Below, piece after piece: positions 1-8,413 of a DNA stretch of 16,045 bases. The translations under genes and the position numbers were made by a program. Each line of letters starts with the position of its first letter. Within the stretch, counting starts at the first letter, position 1. The notes beneath the pieces were generated by a model. The model had not been told where the DNA came from. It made no database searches and saw only the letters and a program-made list of their open reading frames with translations. The DNA comes from Bacteroidales bacterium GP2 (lineage in GTDB: Bacteria; Bacteroidota; Bacteroidia; Bacteroidales; Muribaculaceae), in contig DAAJ01000122.1 of NCBI GenBank assembly GCA_001701115.1, forward strand, positions 1 through 16,045, in the 5' to 3' direction.

Positions 1-268
1 GCGCGACTCCGTGTATAACCCCTGGCGACCGTATGGGAGCCTGGGGACGACATGCACATCTCCTCACGGAGCTTCGGAGATGCGACGCTGTGGATATTTC
101 TTCATGATCTCTACGGCGTACTTCCACCATCTGGATATATACGGAATGGCGTATGTGCGCCCCACATAGCCGAAACCTCATGTATGCGAAGCGCATTCAG
201 TTAGTTGCCTCGTGGTTAAGCGATAGCACAACAATATTCTATATTTTCACAAAATTTCTTCAAAAATA
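1..268. other. Left-edge stretch without a supportable gene
   Basis: Several short frames run off the left edge or stop early, and none is convincing. The most protein-like is on the minus strand (stop at 64-66, possible GTG at 163-165), which would encode a 33-residue basic and aromatic peptide containing RWWKYAVEIMKKYPQRR. It has an in-frame stop immediately upstream, at 178-180, so it could be the decayed tail of an older gene. A 7-bp inverted repeat (57-63 with 76-82, loop 12 nt) lies inside it. No tRNA or known RNA signature was seen. From about 230 the sequence turns AT-rich and leads into the promoter of the next gene. Confidence 0.4.
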
Positions 269-301
269 TTTGGTAATATATCAATTTATTTATTACCTTT
301 G
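269..301 (+). promoter_or_regulatory. Bacteroidota-type housekeeping promoter for the 355-1410 gene
   Basis: TTTG at 269-272 and TACCTTTG at 294-301 are separated by 21 bp, a full match to the Bacteroides consensus TTTG-N19-21-TAnnTTTG. Transcription would start near 308, giving a leader of about 47 nt. The leader is A-rich with no Shine-Dalgarno sequence, as is usual in this phylum. Confidence 0.75.
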
Positions 302-354
302 CAGTGCAAACACAAACAATCATTTAATTTAATAACTAAATAAAAAACACACCT

Positions 355-1410
355 ATGGAAAATTTTTCTTTTAATTTGAAATGGTACCGGATTCTCAAAC
401 GTTTTTCCGACAACATCAGGCACAATGTCATGGATGCTTTGATGGAGTACATTGAATCCGGGAAAGCACCGGAACTCAAAACCGCAGAAGCAATAGCTTT
501 TGAGTTTATCAAAACAGAAATTGAGGAGAACGTCCAGACCGCTTCCCCTGCCCCACAACCTGAATCACCTGCTGCCCCGGAGCCATCAAAGGAAACCGAA
601 AATCCGACTGATACCCTGCCAGACCTTGACGAAACCATTGCCAATGTGCCGGCTCTCGTGGAATATTTCTCAAACAGGGAACGAAACCACTGTGCGGAAT
701 ACACTGAACGTACATTCCGCCTTGACCATGAACTGCACAAAGAAATTGCGGTGAAGGCAGCGTGCATTCTTGCCCGGAAAGAGGGAATACCATTAGAGCA
801 ATGCAGGAACCTGATACAGCTCGATTCTGAACTCCTTAATATCTGCTACCCTGTGTTTGACGGACTCCGCCCGGGAATCAACTATGGCGAAGGCGCTATC
901 ATTACAAGAGAGGAGTACGCCCGGTTCATGGAATCGCAGAAAGGCAGCAATAGCAATGCAGAAGGCACCCAACCGGCGGATTCCTCAAAAAAAGAAGCAC
1001 CATGCGTTTCAGTTGCACCCGCTAAATGCGATGATGACGATAAAAGGTATTCGAGGCAGGAACAGGATAACATAATCAGGACAGTGCCTGCTCTGAAAAA
1101 ATATTTTTCAGGAGAAGACCCGAGATGCTGCGCCGCCAAGTACAGCGATTTGCTGAAACTCGACCCGGAGCTGCACAAGGAGCTTGCCATCAAGGTGATG
1201 TTTGAGCGGACAAAAAAGGAACACGCACCTATAAGGAAATATGTTAACCACAAGATACTTGCCGAAGACCTGTTCAACCTATGCAGTCCTGTTGCAGAGG
1301 TATTGCGCCCGGATCACGGTTACGGGCATTCAAAGCCTATCACACGTGCCGAATGGATGGTGTATATGCGCGATAAGAAAAAACGGATGCAATGCAAGGA
1401 GGAGACATAA
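355..1410 (+). CDS. Unrecognised protein with DUF6291-like N-terminus and a duplicated ~100-residue domain
   Basis: I do not recognise this 351-residue protein as a named family. Residues 1-56 (FNLKWYRILKRF, then a VMDALMEYIESG helix, then IAFEFIK) have the rhythm of DUF6291, a short domain of unknown function that I recall from phage- and plasmid-associated proteins. A Pro/Glu-rich linker follows (about 60-90). Residues ~94-195 and ~240-341 are two divergent copies of one domain: NVPALVEYFS against TVPALKKYFS, LDHELHKEIAVK against LDPELHKELAIK, LLNICYPV against LFNLCSPV, LRPGINYG against LRPDHGYG, and ITREEYARFM against ITRAEWMVYM. The copies are joined by a charged linker holding a run of aspartates (226-229). 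There is no signal peptide or membrane segment, so it is probably cytoplasmic. It has its own promoter and no co-directional partner. Accessory or mobile-element origin is possible but not shown. Start chosen: the ATG at 355, after a promoter at a sensible distance. Confidence 0.8.
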   Translation: MENFSFNLKWYRILKRFSDNIRHNVMDALMEYIESGKAPELKTAEAIAFEFIKTEIEENVQTASPAPQPESPAAPEPSKETENPTDTLPDLDETIANVPALVEYFSNRERNHCAEYTERTFRLDHELHKEIAVKAACILARKEGIPLEQCRNLIQLDSELLNICYPVFDGLRPGINYGEGAIITREEYARFMESQKGSNSNAEGTQPADSSKKEAPCVSVAPAKCDDDDKRYSRQEQDNIIRTVPALKKYFSGEDPRCCAAKYSDLLKLDPELHKELAIKVMFERTKKEHAPIRKYVNHKILAEDLFNLCSPVAEVLRPDHGYGHSKPITRAEWMVYMRDKKKRMQCKEET

Positions 1411-1438
1411 AAAATCCCGGCTGCAACCAACCGGGATT
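1409..1438 (-). terminator. Intrinsic terminator of the mutA-mutB operon
   Basis: The inverted repeat AATCCCGG (1413-1420) and CCGGGATT (1431-1438) has a 10-nt loop. Read on the minus strand it is followed directly by a run of six T, so it terminates transcription leaving mutB. It abuts the stop codon of the convergent plus-strand gene. On the plus strand no T-run follows, so it may only slow transcription in that direction. Confidence 0.75.
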
Positions 1439-1463
1439 AAGATATGGGAAATAAGCCTTTCGA

Positions 1464-3596
1464 TTACTCTTCCTCAAGGAGTTCGAGCATCTTGATTGCG
1501 CTCTCGGGAATGCGGGTGCCGGGACCGAAGATAGCGGCAACGCCAGCTTTGTAAAGGAAGTCATAGTCCTGTGCGGGAATCACGCCGCCGGCAGTTACGA
1601 GGATATCCTCTCTGCCGAGCTTGCGGAGCTCTTCGATTACCTGAGGCACAAGGGTCTTATGACCAGCGGCAAGTGAGCTTACGCCAAGGATATGCACGTC
1701 ATTCTCCACTGCCTGGCGGGCTGCCTCTGCGGGAGTCTGGAAAAGCGGACCCATGTCAACGTCAAAGCCGCAGTCCGCATAACCGGTTGCAACAACTTTA
1801 GCTCCACGGTCATGACCGTCCTGACCCATCTTCGCAATCATGATACGGGGCTGGCGACCTTCGCGTTTCGCAAATTCCTCACACATTTTCTGAGCTTTAA
1901 CAAAGTCAGGATCCTGTTTGGTTTCGTTTGAGTACACGCCTGAAATAGTTCTGATTACTGCTTTATATCTGCCAACGACCTCTTCACAAGCGTCGCTGAT
2001 TTCACCAAGGGTAGCACGGAGTCCTGCTGCTTTTACAGCGAGGTCAAGGAGATTGCCCTCCTTGGTGCGGACACATTCGGTAATTGCTGCAAGGGCTTCT
2101 TTAACCTTAGCCTCGTCGCGGTGGCTCTTAACCTCGTTAAGGCGCTCAATCTGCTCTTTGCGCACCTCGGTGTTGTCAATCTCAAGGATGTCGATAGGAT
2201 CTTCGTGGTCAAGACGGTACTTGTTGATGCCCACGATTGTCTGGCGACCTGAGTCGATGCGTGCCTGAGTGCGAGCGGCAGCCTCTTCGATACGGAGCTT
2301 GGGAAGACCGGTTTCAATAGCTTTAGCCATGCCGCCGAGCTTCTCGATTTCCTGGATGTGTGCCCATGCGCGGTGAGCAATCTCGTTTGTGAGAGCCTCC
2401 ACATAGTATGAACCAGCCCAGGGGTCAACCTGCTTGGTAACCATAGTCTCCTCCTGGATATAAATCTGGGTATTGCGGGCAATACGTGCTGAGAAGTCTG
2501 TGGGGAGCGCGATAGCTTCGTCAAGAGCGTTGGTATGAAGTGACTGTGTGTGACCAAGAGCTGCGCCCATAGCCTCGATGCAGGTTCTGCCGACATTGTT
2601 GAAGGGATCCTGCTCGGTAAGGCTCCAGCCTGAAGTCTGTGAGTGGGTGCGGAGCGCGAGAGATTTGGGGTTCTTCGGGTTGAACTGCTTCACGATCTTA
2701 GCCCAGAGCATACGTGCCGCACGCATCTTGGCAATCTCCATGAAGAAATTCATGCCGATAGCCCAGAAGAATGACAGGCGCGGAGCGAATGCGTCAATGT
2801 CCATTCCGGCATTAACACCGGCACGGAGATATTCGAGACCGTCAGCGAGTGTGTAAGCAAGCTCGATGTCACAGGTAGCGCCTGCCTCCTGCATATGGTA
2901 GCCGGAGATAGAGATGCTGTTGAACTTAGGCATGTTCTGTGAGGTGTACTCGAAGATGTCGGCGATAATGCGCATTGAGAATTCCGGCGGGTAAATATAG
3001 GTGTTGCGCACCATGAATTCTTTCAGGATGTCATTCTGGATTGTACCTGCCATTTCGTCGAGCTTGGCGCCCTGCTCAAGACCTGCATTGATGTAGAAAG
3101 CGAGGACAGGAAGCACCGCACCGTTCATTGTCATGGATACAGACATCTTGTTCAAGGGTATGCCGTCGAAAAGCACCTTCATGTCATCCAGAGAGCAGAT
3201 GGAAACACCGGCTTTGCCAACGTCACCTACAACACGCTCATGGTCTGCGTCATATCCGCGGTGTGTTGCAAGGTCAAAAGCTACTGAAAGACCTTTCTGA
3301 CCAGCTGCGAGGTTGCGGCGGTAGAAAGCGTTACTCTCGGCAGCGGTAGAGAAACCTGCGTACTGGCGGATGGTCCAGGGACGGAGAGGATACATGGCGC
3401 TGTACGGACCGCGCAGGAACGGAGGAAGACCGGAAACATAATTGAGATGTTCCAGACCTTCAAGATCCTCTTTTGTGTAAACCGGTTTCACCGGAATGAG
3501 TTCGGGGGTGAGCCACTCCTCACCCTGCTGGGGCGCAGCGCTCTTATTGGCAAATGCGTCCTTCGTAATATCTATTTCTTTAAAATCGGGTCTCAT
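1464..3596 (-). CDS. mutB: Methylmalonyl-CoA mutase large (catalytic) subunit
   Basis: This 710-residue protein interconverts succinyl-CoA and (R)-methylmalonyl-CoA with adenosylcobalamin, in the cytoplasm. In gut Bacteroidales that is the step leading to propionate. The N-terminal part is the substrate-binding TIM barrel: [17 protein letters not shown] includes Tyr79 and SGYHMQEAG includes His234, which match catalytic Tyr89 and His244 of the Propionibacterium enzyme with a constant offset of 10. The C-terminal B12 domain carries the DxHxxG signature as DGHDRG at 593-598, with His595 as the lower cobalt ligand. Length is normal for the family and no key residue is missing. It starts 30 bp after the stop of mutA and the operon ends in the hairpin at 1409-1438. 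No epimerase, MeaB chaperone or decarboxylase gene lies beside it in this window. Confidence 0.98.
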   Translation of the reverse strand: MRPDFKEIDITKDAFANKSAAPQQGEEWLTPELIPVKPVYTKEDLEGLEHLNYVSGLPPFLRGPYSAMYPLRPWTIRQYAGFSTAAESNAFYRRNLAAGQKGLSVAFDLATHRGYDADHERVVGDVGKAGVSICSLDDMKVLFDGIPLNKMSVSMTMNGAVLPVLAFYINAGLEQGAKLDEMAGTIQNDILKEFMVRNTYIYPPEFSMRIIADIFEYTSQNMPKFNSISISGYHMQEAGATCDIELAYTLADGLEYLRAGVNAGMDIDAFAPRLSFFWAIGMNFFMEIAKMRAARMLWAKIVKQFNPKNPKSLALRTHSQTSGWSLTEQDPFNNVGRTCIEAMGAALGHTQSLHTNALDEAIALPTDFSARIARNTQIYIQEETMVTKQVDPWAGSYYVEALTNEIAHRAWAHIQEIEKLGGMAKAIETGLPKLRIEEAAARTQARIDSGRQTIVGINKYRLDHEDPIDILEIDNTEVRKEQIERLNEVKSHRDEAKVKEALAAITECVRTKEGNLLDLAVKAAGLRATLGEISDACEEVVGRYKAVIRTISGVYSNETKQDPDFVKAQKMCEEFAKREGRQPRIMIAKMGQDGHDRGAKVVATGYADCGFDVDMGPLFQTPAEAARQAVENDVHILGVSSLAAGHKTLVPQVIEELRKLGREDILVTAGGVIPAQDYDFLYKAGVAAIFGPGTRIPESAIKMLELLEEE

Positions 3597-3626
3597 TGAT
3601 AATGAAATATTATGAGGGTGAGTTAC

Positions 3627-5477
3627 TTATTTAAGCAATTTGGCATTGAAAGCACGGAGGGTGTCAAGAACATTGCTGCGAACATTGACAAAGTTTACAA
3701 TGCCCAGAGCCTTGAGGTCGTCGGAGCAAGCGGGAGCGCCGGCAACAACAAACTCAGCTCTGCCGTCAAGATACTTGAACGCTGCGGGAGCGAGTTCAGC
3801 ATATTCATCGTCGCTTGAACAGAGAACCACAACGTCTGCACCCTTTTCAAGAGCTGCATCCACACCTTGCTCAACTGTGTCAAAGCCGAGGTTGTCAATG
3901 ATTTCATAACCGGCACAGCCGAAGAAGTTAGTGCTGAACTGTGCGCGGGCAAGACGCATTGCAAGGTTGCCGATAGTGAGCATGAACACCTTCGGGCGGT
4001 TTGAAGCAGCCTCGGTTGCAAGACGGAGAGCCTCGAAATCGCTTGCCGCACGGGTTGTGGGCAGAGTGTTGGCTTCATTGTCCTCCTCACCTGAGTGCGA
4101 GCAACCGCATCCGCATGATGTGTTCTTGATTTTGCCTGCTGCGGTTTCATTGATATTGGGGTACTGGTTGGTGCCGAGAAGAATCTCTTTGCGGCGCGCA
4201 ACATCAGTGTGGCGCTTTTCAGAAGTTTCGCGTACAGCTTTCTGCACTGTGCCGTCATTCACGCAAGCGAGGAATCCGCCCTTCTCCTCAATTTCAAGGA
4301 AGAGCTTCCAAGCCTCGTTGGCGATAGACACTGTGAGGGTTTCAACATAGTAGCTGCCGCCTGCGGGGTCAACAACCTTGTCAAGATGGCTCTCCTCCTT
4401 AAGAAGGAACTGCTGGTTGCGGGCGATTCTCTCAGAGAAATCATCCGGAGTCTCGTAAGGAGCGTCAAAAGGAGTCACTGTGATTGAATCAACACCTGCA
4501 AGAGCTGCGCTCATGCACTCGGTCTGGCTGCGGAGCAGGTTCACATGGGCGTCATAGATGGTCTGGTTGAAGCGTGAGGTGATTGCATGAACAGCCATTT
4601 TGCAAGCTGCTTCGCTTGCGCCATACTGGTGGGCGATCTGAGCCCAGAGCATTCGCGCAGCACGGAATTTTGCAAGCTCCATGAAGTAATTGCTGGAAAT
4701 ACCCATGTTGAACTTGATTTTTCCTGCAACTGCATCAGCGCTGACACCTGCTTCAGTAAGGAGGGTCATCCATTCTGCACCCCAAGCAAGGGCATAGCCG
4801 AGTTCCTGGAAAATGTATGCGCCTGCATCGCTGAGCATAACGCTGTCAACTGCGAGCACTTTAAGACCCGGAACATTTGCAGTGATTTCAACAAGGTGCT
4901 TGCCCATAGCGGCGATGTCGCCGGGGAAAGCTTTGCCATGCTTCAAAGCCTTGCGGAAAGGATTGAAATCGATTGAGCCGCGGAAAGTTTCCTCAGCTTT
5001 CTTTTCACCGATATATTTGACAAGTGCCTCTGCAAGCTCCTCTGCGTGGCGGGGGCAGCAGCGGAAGTTCACTTCTACTTTTGCAATGTCAATGCCCTCA
5101 AGAAGAGTGCATACTGTTTCGTAATCGCTGCCGCAACCGCTGAAACCTAAAGAGGTAACGCCCTTTGTGAGCACTTCCTTAGCTTTTTCATTAGCGGCAT
5201 TTGCATCTTCTGCAGGAATTTCCTGACGGGTAAGCCAGTCGTTATCTGAACGGGTACCGCGAACATAAGGATATTCACCGGGAAGGGATTCTGTTGTAGC
5301 GAAGCCCTCGATGTCTTCCGCGCGATACATGGGCTGAACATTGAAGCCCTCGTTTGTGCGCCAGACCAACTTCTTGTCAAAGGGGGCACCCTTAAGGTCT
5401 GCCTCTACTTTGGCTTTCCACTCGGCTGTTGATACCGGGGGAAACTGGTCAAACAATTTTTCTTTTTTTTCTGCCAT
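3627..5477 (-). CDS. mutA: Methylmalonyl-CoA mutase small subunit
   Basis: This 616-residue partner of MutB forms the heterodimeric mutase. It keeps the barrel fold (YPYVRGTRSDNDW near 70-82, [22 protein letters not shown] near 265-286, VDPAGGSYYVETL near 369-381) and a degenerate B12-like domain from about 495. Where MutB has DGHDRG, this subunit has GNLAMRLAR (503-511), so it cannot ligate cobalt. This is the normal state for the non-catalytic small subunit. Unusual here is a cysteine-rich linker, CGCGCSHSG at 455-463, just between the barrel and the B12-like domain, followed by an acidic stretch. It is the first gene of the operon and starts at the ATG at 5475-5477, behind a strong promoter and a leader of about 95 nt that holds a 6-bp-stem hairpin (5537-5558). 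Confidence 0.96.
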   Translation of the reverse strand: MAEKKEKLFDQFPPVSTAEWKAKVEADLKGAPFDKKLVWRTNEGFNVQPMYRAEDIEGFATTESLPGEYPYVRGTRSDNDWLTRQEIPAEDANAANEKAKEVLTKGVTSLGFSGCGSDYETVCTLLEGIDIAKVEVNFRCCPRHAEELAEALVKYIGEKKAEETFRGSIDFNPFRKALKHGKAFPGDIAAMGKHLVEITANVPGLKVLAVDSVMLSDAGAYIFQELGYALAWGAEWMTLLTEAGVSADAVAGKIKFNMGISSNYFMELAKFRAARMLWAQIAHQYGASEAACKMAVHAITSRFNQTIYDAHVNLLRSQTECMSAALAGVDSITVTPFDAPYETPDDFSERIARNQQFLLKEESHLDKVVDPAGGSYYVETLTVSIANEAWKLFLEIEEKGGFLACVNDGTVQKAVRETSEKRHTDVARRKEILLGTNQYPNINETAAGKIKNTSCGCGCSHSGEEDNEANTLPTTRAASDFEALRLATEAASNRPKVFMLTIGNLAMRLARAQFSTNFFGCAGYEIIDNLGFDTVEQGVDAALEKGADVVVLCSSDDEYAELAPAAFKYLDGRAEFVVAGAPACSDDLKALGIVNFVNVRSNVLDTLRAFNAKLLK

Positions 5478-5579
5478 GGTTAAGGTTATAAAAAATATTT
5501 TCTGCTTTTACTATATTCCTGTGAAACTCAGTGAACCACCGCATGATATAAAGCGGTGCAATCCGCATTCATTTCCTTG

Positions 5580-5611
5580 CAAATTTAATAACTTCCGTTG
5601 ATGTTTCCAAA
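5580..5611 (-). promoter_or_regulatory. Promoter of mutA-mutB
   Basis: On the minus strand TTTG (5608-5611) and TAAATTTG (5580-5587) are spaced by 20 bp, a full match to the Bacteroidota housekeeping consensus. The start point is inferred near 5573. No cobalamin riboswitch-sized structure fits in the remaining leader of about 95 nt. Confidence 0.75.
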
Positions 5612-5667
5612 AAAAGCGATTTTATGGCATATTTATAATGCCGGAAAGAGAAAACAGACCGTTGTTA

Positions 5668-6129
5668 TCACTTTTTCTGGAATGCACGCGCAATAGCGAG
5701 CTTGTCATCACGCTCCTTGATGCTCTGGCGCTTATCATACTCCTTCTTGCCACGCCCCAAGCCTATCACCATCTTGGCGAGACCGCGCTCGTTGATGAAA
5801 ACTTTGAGCGGAACAATAGTGTAGCCGGACTCCTTTCCGCTTTTTGCAAGTTTCGCTATCTCCTTCTTGGTCAGGAGAAGTTTACGATCCCTGCGGGCGG
5901 AATGGTTATTGTAAGAACCGTAAAAATATTCTGCGATATACATGTTTTTCACCCAAATCTCTCCATCCACGGTATAGCAGAAGCTATCTGTAAGAGAGCC
6001 TTTGCCTTGACGCAGGGATTTGATTTCCGTGCCGGTAAGAACCATTCCGGCGGTGAAAGTATCGGAGATTTCATAGTCAAACCGCGCACGGCGGTTCTTG
6101 ATATTTATATCTGAACCTTTAAGTTTCAT
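5668..6129 (-). CDS. smpB: SsrA (tmRNA)-binding protein SmpB
   Basis: This 153-residue RNA-binding protein brings tmRNA to stalled ribosomes for trans-translation. The family landmarks are in order: [10 protein letters not shown] near 12-21, [16 protein letters not shown] near 28-43 with its Gly-Thr-Glu core, [13 protein letters not shown] near 56-68, [11 protein letters not shown] near 76-86, [24 protein letters not shown] near 106-129, and a basic C-terminal tail ending near 153 that would insert into the mRNA channel. Length is typical. It begins 27 bp after the YIP1-like gene and is probably transcribed with it. Downstream, a 5-bp stem (5626-5630 with 5638-5642) followed at a distance by a T-run (on the minus strand) may be a weak terminator, but it overlaps the mutA promoter zone and I do not call it. 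Confidence 0.97.
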   Translation of the reverse strand: MKLKGSDINIKNRRARFDYEISDTFTAGMVLTGTEIKSLRQGKGSLTDSFCYTVDGEIWVKNMYIAEYFYGSYNNHSARRDRKLLLTKKEIAKLAKSGKESGYTIVPLKVFINERGLAKMVIGLGRGKKEYDKRQSIKERDDKLAIARAFQKK

Positions 6130-6156
6130 ATATTCAATGATTTACAGGTCATTAAT

Positions 6157-6714
6157 TCAGCCTACCGAAGGTATGATGAGGTTAAAGAGGAAACCTATGA
6201 CAAAAGGAGGCACAAGTATCGCTAAGATACTCATTATCATAAAACTGCCTATCTTATCAGGATATACAGCCATATAACGTGAGCCGCGCCACATGATTAT
6301 AGCCACATAAATTGCGAAAAATTCACGGATGGGCATGAAAATAGGTATGCAGTTCTCCGCAAGGCTGGCGAGCGCAAGGAGTGATAATGAGAAAATTATG
6401 AAAGTGTTATTGCGTTTTTCGCTCGGTTCAGACTTGACATACCTGTGGATGAAGGATGTAAATATAAACTGCGCTACAAAAAAAGACAGGAAATACTGCA
6501 CAAACACAACTATGCACTCTTCAAGCAGATACACAAACGGTGTGCCTGGATGATAAAACCCTTGCAAAAAAAATGCAAGCGCCGTAACGCTGATTAAAGG
6601 ATAGAATCCCGCAGAAAGGAGCCTGCGCGGGTCAACGCTGTCATGCGACACGTCATTCCATCCTTGAGCAGGAGATAAAATAAGCTGAAACAGAAGTTTA
6701 AAGAAAGTAGCCAT
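6157..6714 (-). CDS. YIP1-like polytopic membrane protein
   Basis: This 185-residue inner-membrane protein has about five hydrophobic segments (about 35-52, 61-88, 102-127, 131-144 and 157-183). The N-terminus, FKLLFQLILSPAQGWNDV, is the typical opening of bacterial YIP1-family proteins: an amphipathic helix ending in a P-x-x-x-W-x-x-V-like motif. Their biochemical role is not established. It is the first gene of a two-gene unit with smpB (27-bp gap). That pairing need not mean a shared function. The promoter is probably the TAACTTTG at 6738-6745 on the minus strand. It could equally be described as a generic multi-pass protein; the family call rests on topology and the N-terminal motif only. 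Confidence 0.75.
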   Translation of the reverse strand: MATFFKLLFQLILSPAQGWNDVSHDSVDPRRLLSAGFYPLISVTALAFFLQGFYHPGTPFVYLLEECIVVFVQYFLSFFVAQFIFTSFIHRYVKSEPSEKRNNTFIIFSLSLLALASLAENCIPIFMPIREFFAIYVAIIMWRGSRYMAVYPDKIGSFMIMSILAILVPPFVIGFLFNLIIPSVG

Positions 6715-6737
6715 CTATAATTTTCGTCATTGAACCA

Positions 6738-6775
6738 CAAAGTTACTCACATTTACCGAATTTTAATTACTTTTG
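6738..6775. promoter_or_regulatory. Overlapping divergent promoters of the YIP1-like/smpB unit and the DUF5606 gene
   Basis: A minus-strand -7 element TAACTTTG (6738-6745) and a plus-strand -7 element TACTTTTG (6768-6775) lie 22 bp apart. At normal spacing the -33 region of each falls on the -7 element of the other. Neither has a clear TTTG at -33, so both rest on the -7 match. Binding of polymerase to one would be expected to exclude the other. Confidence 0.5.
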
Positions 6776-6817
6776 TGGCTGCAAACTAATTGGAATATGT
6801 ACTTTATATAACAAGAT

Positions 6818-7243
6818 ATGATTAGAACAATACTTTCAATAGCCGGAAAACCTGGGCTTTACAAGCTTGTAAGCCAGGGTAAGAATATGCTTATAGTAGA
6901 ATCACTTGCAACCGGAAAGCGCACTCCGGCATACGCTCACGACAAAGTTGTTTCGCTCGGTGACATTTCCATCTACACAACCGAGGAGGACAAACCGCTT
7001 GCAGACATCCTTGACGCAGTGAAAGCAAAAGCGGAAGGACAGCCTATTGACGTGAAAGGTTTTGCTGACGATGCCGCTGTACGCACATGGTTTGGCGAGG
7101 CTGTGCCTGATTTTGACCGTGACCGCGTTTACACAAACGACATCCGCAAAGTGCTCAACTGGTACAATGCCCTCCTTGCTGCCGGAATCACCGAATACCA
7201 GCCTGAGGAACCTGAAACAGAAGAGGAAAAAACCGAAGAATAA
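6818..7243 (+). CDS. DUF5606 family protein
   Basis: This 141-residue protein of unknown function fits the Bacteroidota DUF5606 family. The opening, SIAGKPGLYKLVSQGKNMLIVESL (residues 7-30), is characteristic and is followed by KRTPAYAHDKVVSLGDISIYT (about 35-55). It has no signal peptide, membrane segment or catalytic motif I can name, and the C-terminus is strongly acidic (about 128-141). It is a single-gene unit between a divergent promoter region and a bidirectional terminator. The N-terminal part could form a small beta-rich fold; that is inference. Confidence 0.88.
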   Translation: MIRTILSIAGKPGLYKLVSQGKNMLIVESLATGKRTPAYAHDKVVSLGDISIYTTEEDKPLADILDAVKAKAEGQPIDVKGFADDAAVRTWFGEAVPDFDRDRVYTNDIRKVLNWYNALLAAGITEYQPEEPETEEEKTEE

Positions 7244-7262
7244 ACATTTAACAAACAAATAC

Positions 7263-7307
7263 ATACAAAAAACGCTACGGTTTACCGCAGCGTTTTTTAT
7301 TTTGTAT
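7263..7307. terminator. Bidirectional intrinsic terminator between the DUF5606 gene and folE
   Basis: The hairpin pairs AACGCT and CGGT on the left (from 7271) with ACCG and AGCG on the right (to 7292), flanked by an A-run on one side and T6 on the other. It therefore reads as a terminator on both strands, and outer bases ATACAAAA/TTTTGTAT extend the symmetry. It serves the convergent ends of the DUF5606 gene and folE. Confidence 0.85.
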
Positions 7308-7317
7308 CACAAAAGAT

Positions 7318-7905
7318 TCACTTATACGAAACAGTAGACATGAATTCAGCGCGGATTGCAGCATTTTCATTGTACTCGCCGGTAGTCGCAACAGTGGTAG
7401 TAGATGAATCCTGCTTCTCCACTCCCCTCATTTTCATGCACATGTGCTGACCGTTGCATATAACAATCACACCTTTTGCACCCACTGCTTTCTCCACCGC
7501 GTCACAAACCTGTCGGGTAAATCGCTCCTGGGTCTGCAACCGGCGTGCGTAAAGATTTACAATCCTTGCCACTTTGCTTAAGCCAATGATTTTGCCGTCA
7601 GGAAGGTATCCAACGGACACTCTGCCGAAAAACGGAAGGATGTGATGCTCGCAAAACGAGTAAAATTCAATATCCTTCACTATTACCGCGCCAGATGAGG
7701 GAGCGGTGAAAAGAGCATCTCCAACAACATCCTCCGGAGTGGACCGGTAGCCGGAAGTAGCGAAATACAATGCTTTTGCAGCACGCTGCGGAGTTTTTTT
7801 AAGTCCTTCCCTATCAGGATTTTCACCTAATAGCTTTATTATCTCCTCTATATGGTAAGATATGCTGTCTATTGTGGCTTGTGGATATTCTAAATCCTTT
7901 TCCAT
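7318..7905 (-). CDS. folE: GTP cyclohydrolase I (type IA)
   Basis: FolE converts GTP to dihydroneopterin triphosphate, the first step of folate biosynthesis. Zinc ligands are visible: Cys85 and His88 in FCEHH, and Cys156 in [10 protein letters not shown]. Substrate-pocket motifs are present as well ([17 protein letters not shown], and [12 protein letters not shown] around 122-133). With the ATG at 7903-7905 the protein has 195 residues, normal for the family. A TTG 39 bp upstream, at 7944, would also be in frame but would run into the preceding gene. The ATG follows the TGA of the SPOR gene after 1 base (TGATATG), so translational coupling is likely. It is the last gene of its unit. Confidence 0.96.
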   Translation of the reverse strand: MEKDLEYPQATIDSISYHIEEIIKLLGENPDREGLKKTPQRAAKALYFATSGYRSTPEDVVGDALFTAPSSGAVIVKDIEFYSFCEHHILPFFGRVSVGYLPDGKIIGLSKVARIVNLYARRLQTQERFTRQVCDAVEKAVGAKGVIVICNGQHMCMKMRGVEKQDSSTTTVATTGEYNENAAIRAEFMSTVSYK

Positions 7906-7906
7906 A

Positions 7907-8404
7907 TCAGTTTTGGGTTGCGGAAATTGTGATTCTGTCGGCAACTACCCTTACCTCTCTGCTGTAGGAAGGAAATGCCTGACGGATAGCCTCTGCTGCG
8001 TCCTCAGCTTCACGCCTTGTGCGGAAGTCGCCGACTCTCAGACGCCAGTACGGAGAGGTGTATTTGATATATGTCCTGTAACTTGGAAACCTTTCAGCTA
8101 TAGCCCTGCCCTTTGTGCGCGCTTCGCCTTTAGCCGCCGGACGGTTGTCAGAAAAAACCTGGACGCGGTAGCCGGCATTTCGGTCTCTTGCAGTGGATTC
8201 GTCATCAGCATCGCCATTCTGGGTTTCAGCATTGAGCGCATGACCTTTGACTCGCTTAAGCAAGCGGTTCAGCGCCTCCGGCTGCACAATCGTATTTACT
8301 CCGTTTTCAGTAATGTGGCTTACGATTTCGGCATCGGTTGCGGTCTGTGCTGTTGCGCACAGGCACATAAACATAGCTATGAACAGAAAGTTGAGTCGTT
8401 TCAT
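7907..8404 (-). CDS. Secreted SPOR-domain protein
   Basis: This 165-residue protein starts with a signal peptide ([20 protein letters not shown], cleavage expected near residue 20). There is no lipobox: Cys16 is not followed by a small-residue cleavage context I would trust. After a helical segment and a polar linker, residues 78-155 form a SPOR domain ([43 protein letters not shown]). SPOR domains bind denuded septal glycan strands, so a periplasmic role at the cell wall or division site is likely. It sits between tpiA and folE, 1 bp from folE. The 16-bp perfect inverted repeat at 8414-8451 begins only about 10 bp before its ATG. The association with folE and tpiA is a conserved order that I recall in Bacteroides. 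Confidence 0.9.
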   Translation of the reverse strand: MKRLNFLFIAMFMCLCATAQTATDAEIVSHITENGVNTIVQPEALNRLLKRVKGHALNAETQNGDADDESTARDRNAGYRVQVFSDNRPAAKGEARTKGRAIAERFPSYRTYIKYTSPYWRLRVGDFRTRREAEDAAEAIRQAFPSYSREVRVVADRITISATQN

Positions 8405-8413
8405 ACAAATAAA

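Noticed and set aside
355..1410. Reading the duplicated-domain protein as a phage replication or toxin-antitoxin protein
   Set aside because: Only the short N-terminal segment resembles a phage-linked domain. There is no helicase, nuclease or DNA-binding motif, no partner gene and no phage neighbour.
3612..4350. Several plus-strand open frames inside mutA
   Set aside because: They are antisense to a strongly conserved gene with no motif of their own.
5478..5572. Cobalamin riboswitch before mutA
   Set aside because: The leader is only about 95 nt and shows no B12-box-like conserved core; cobalamin riboswitches are about 200 nt.
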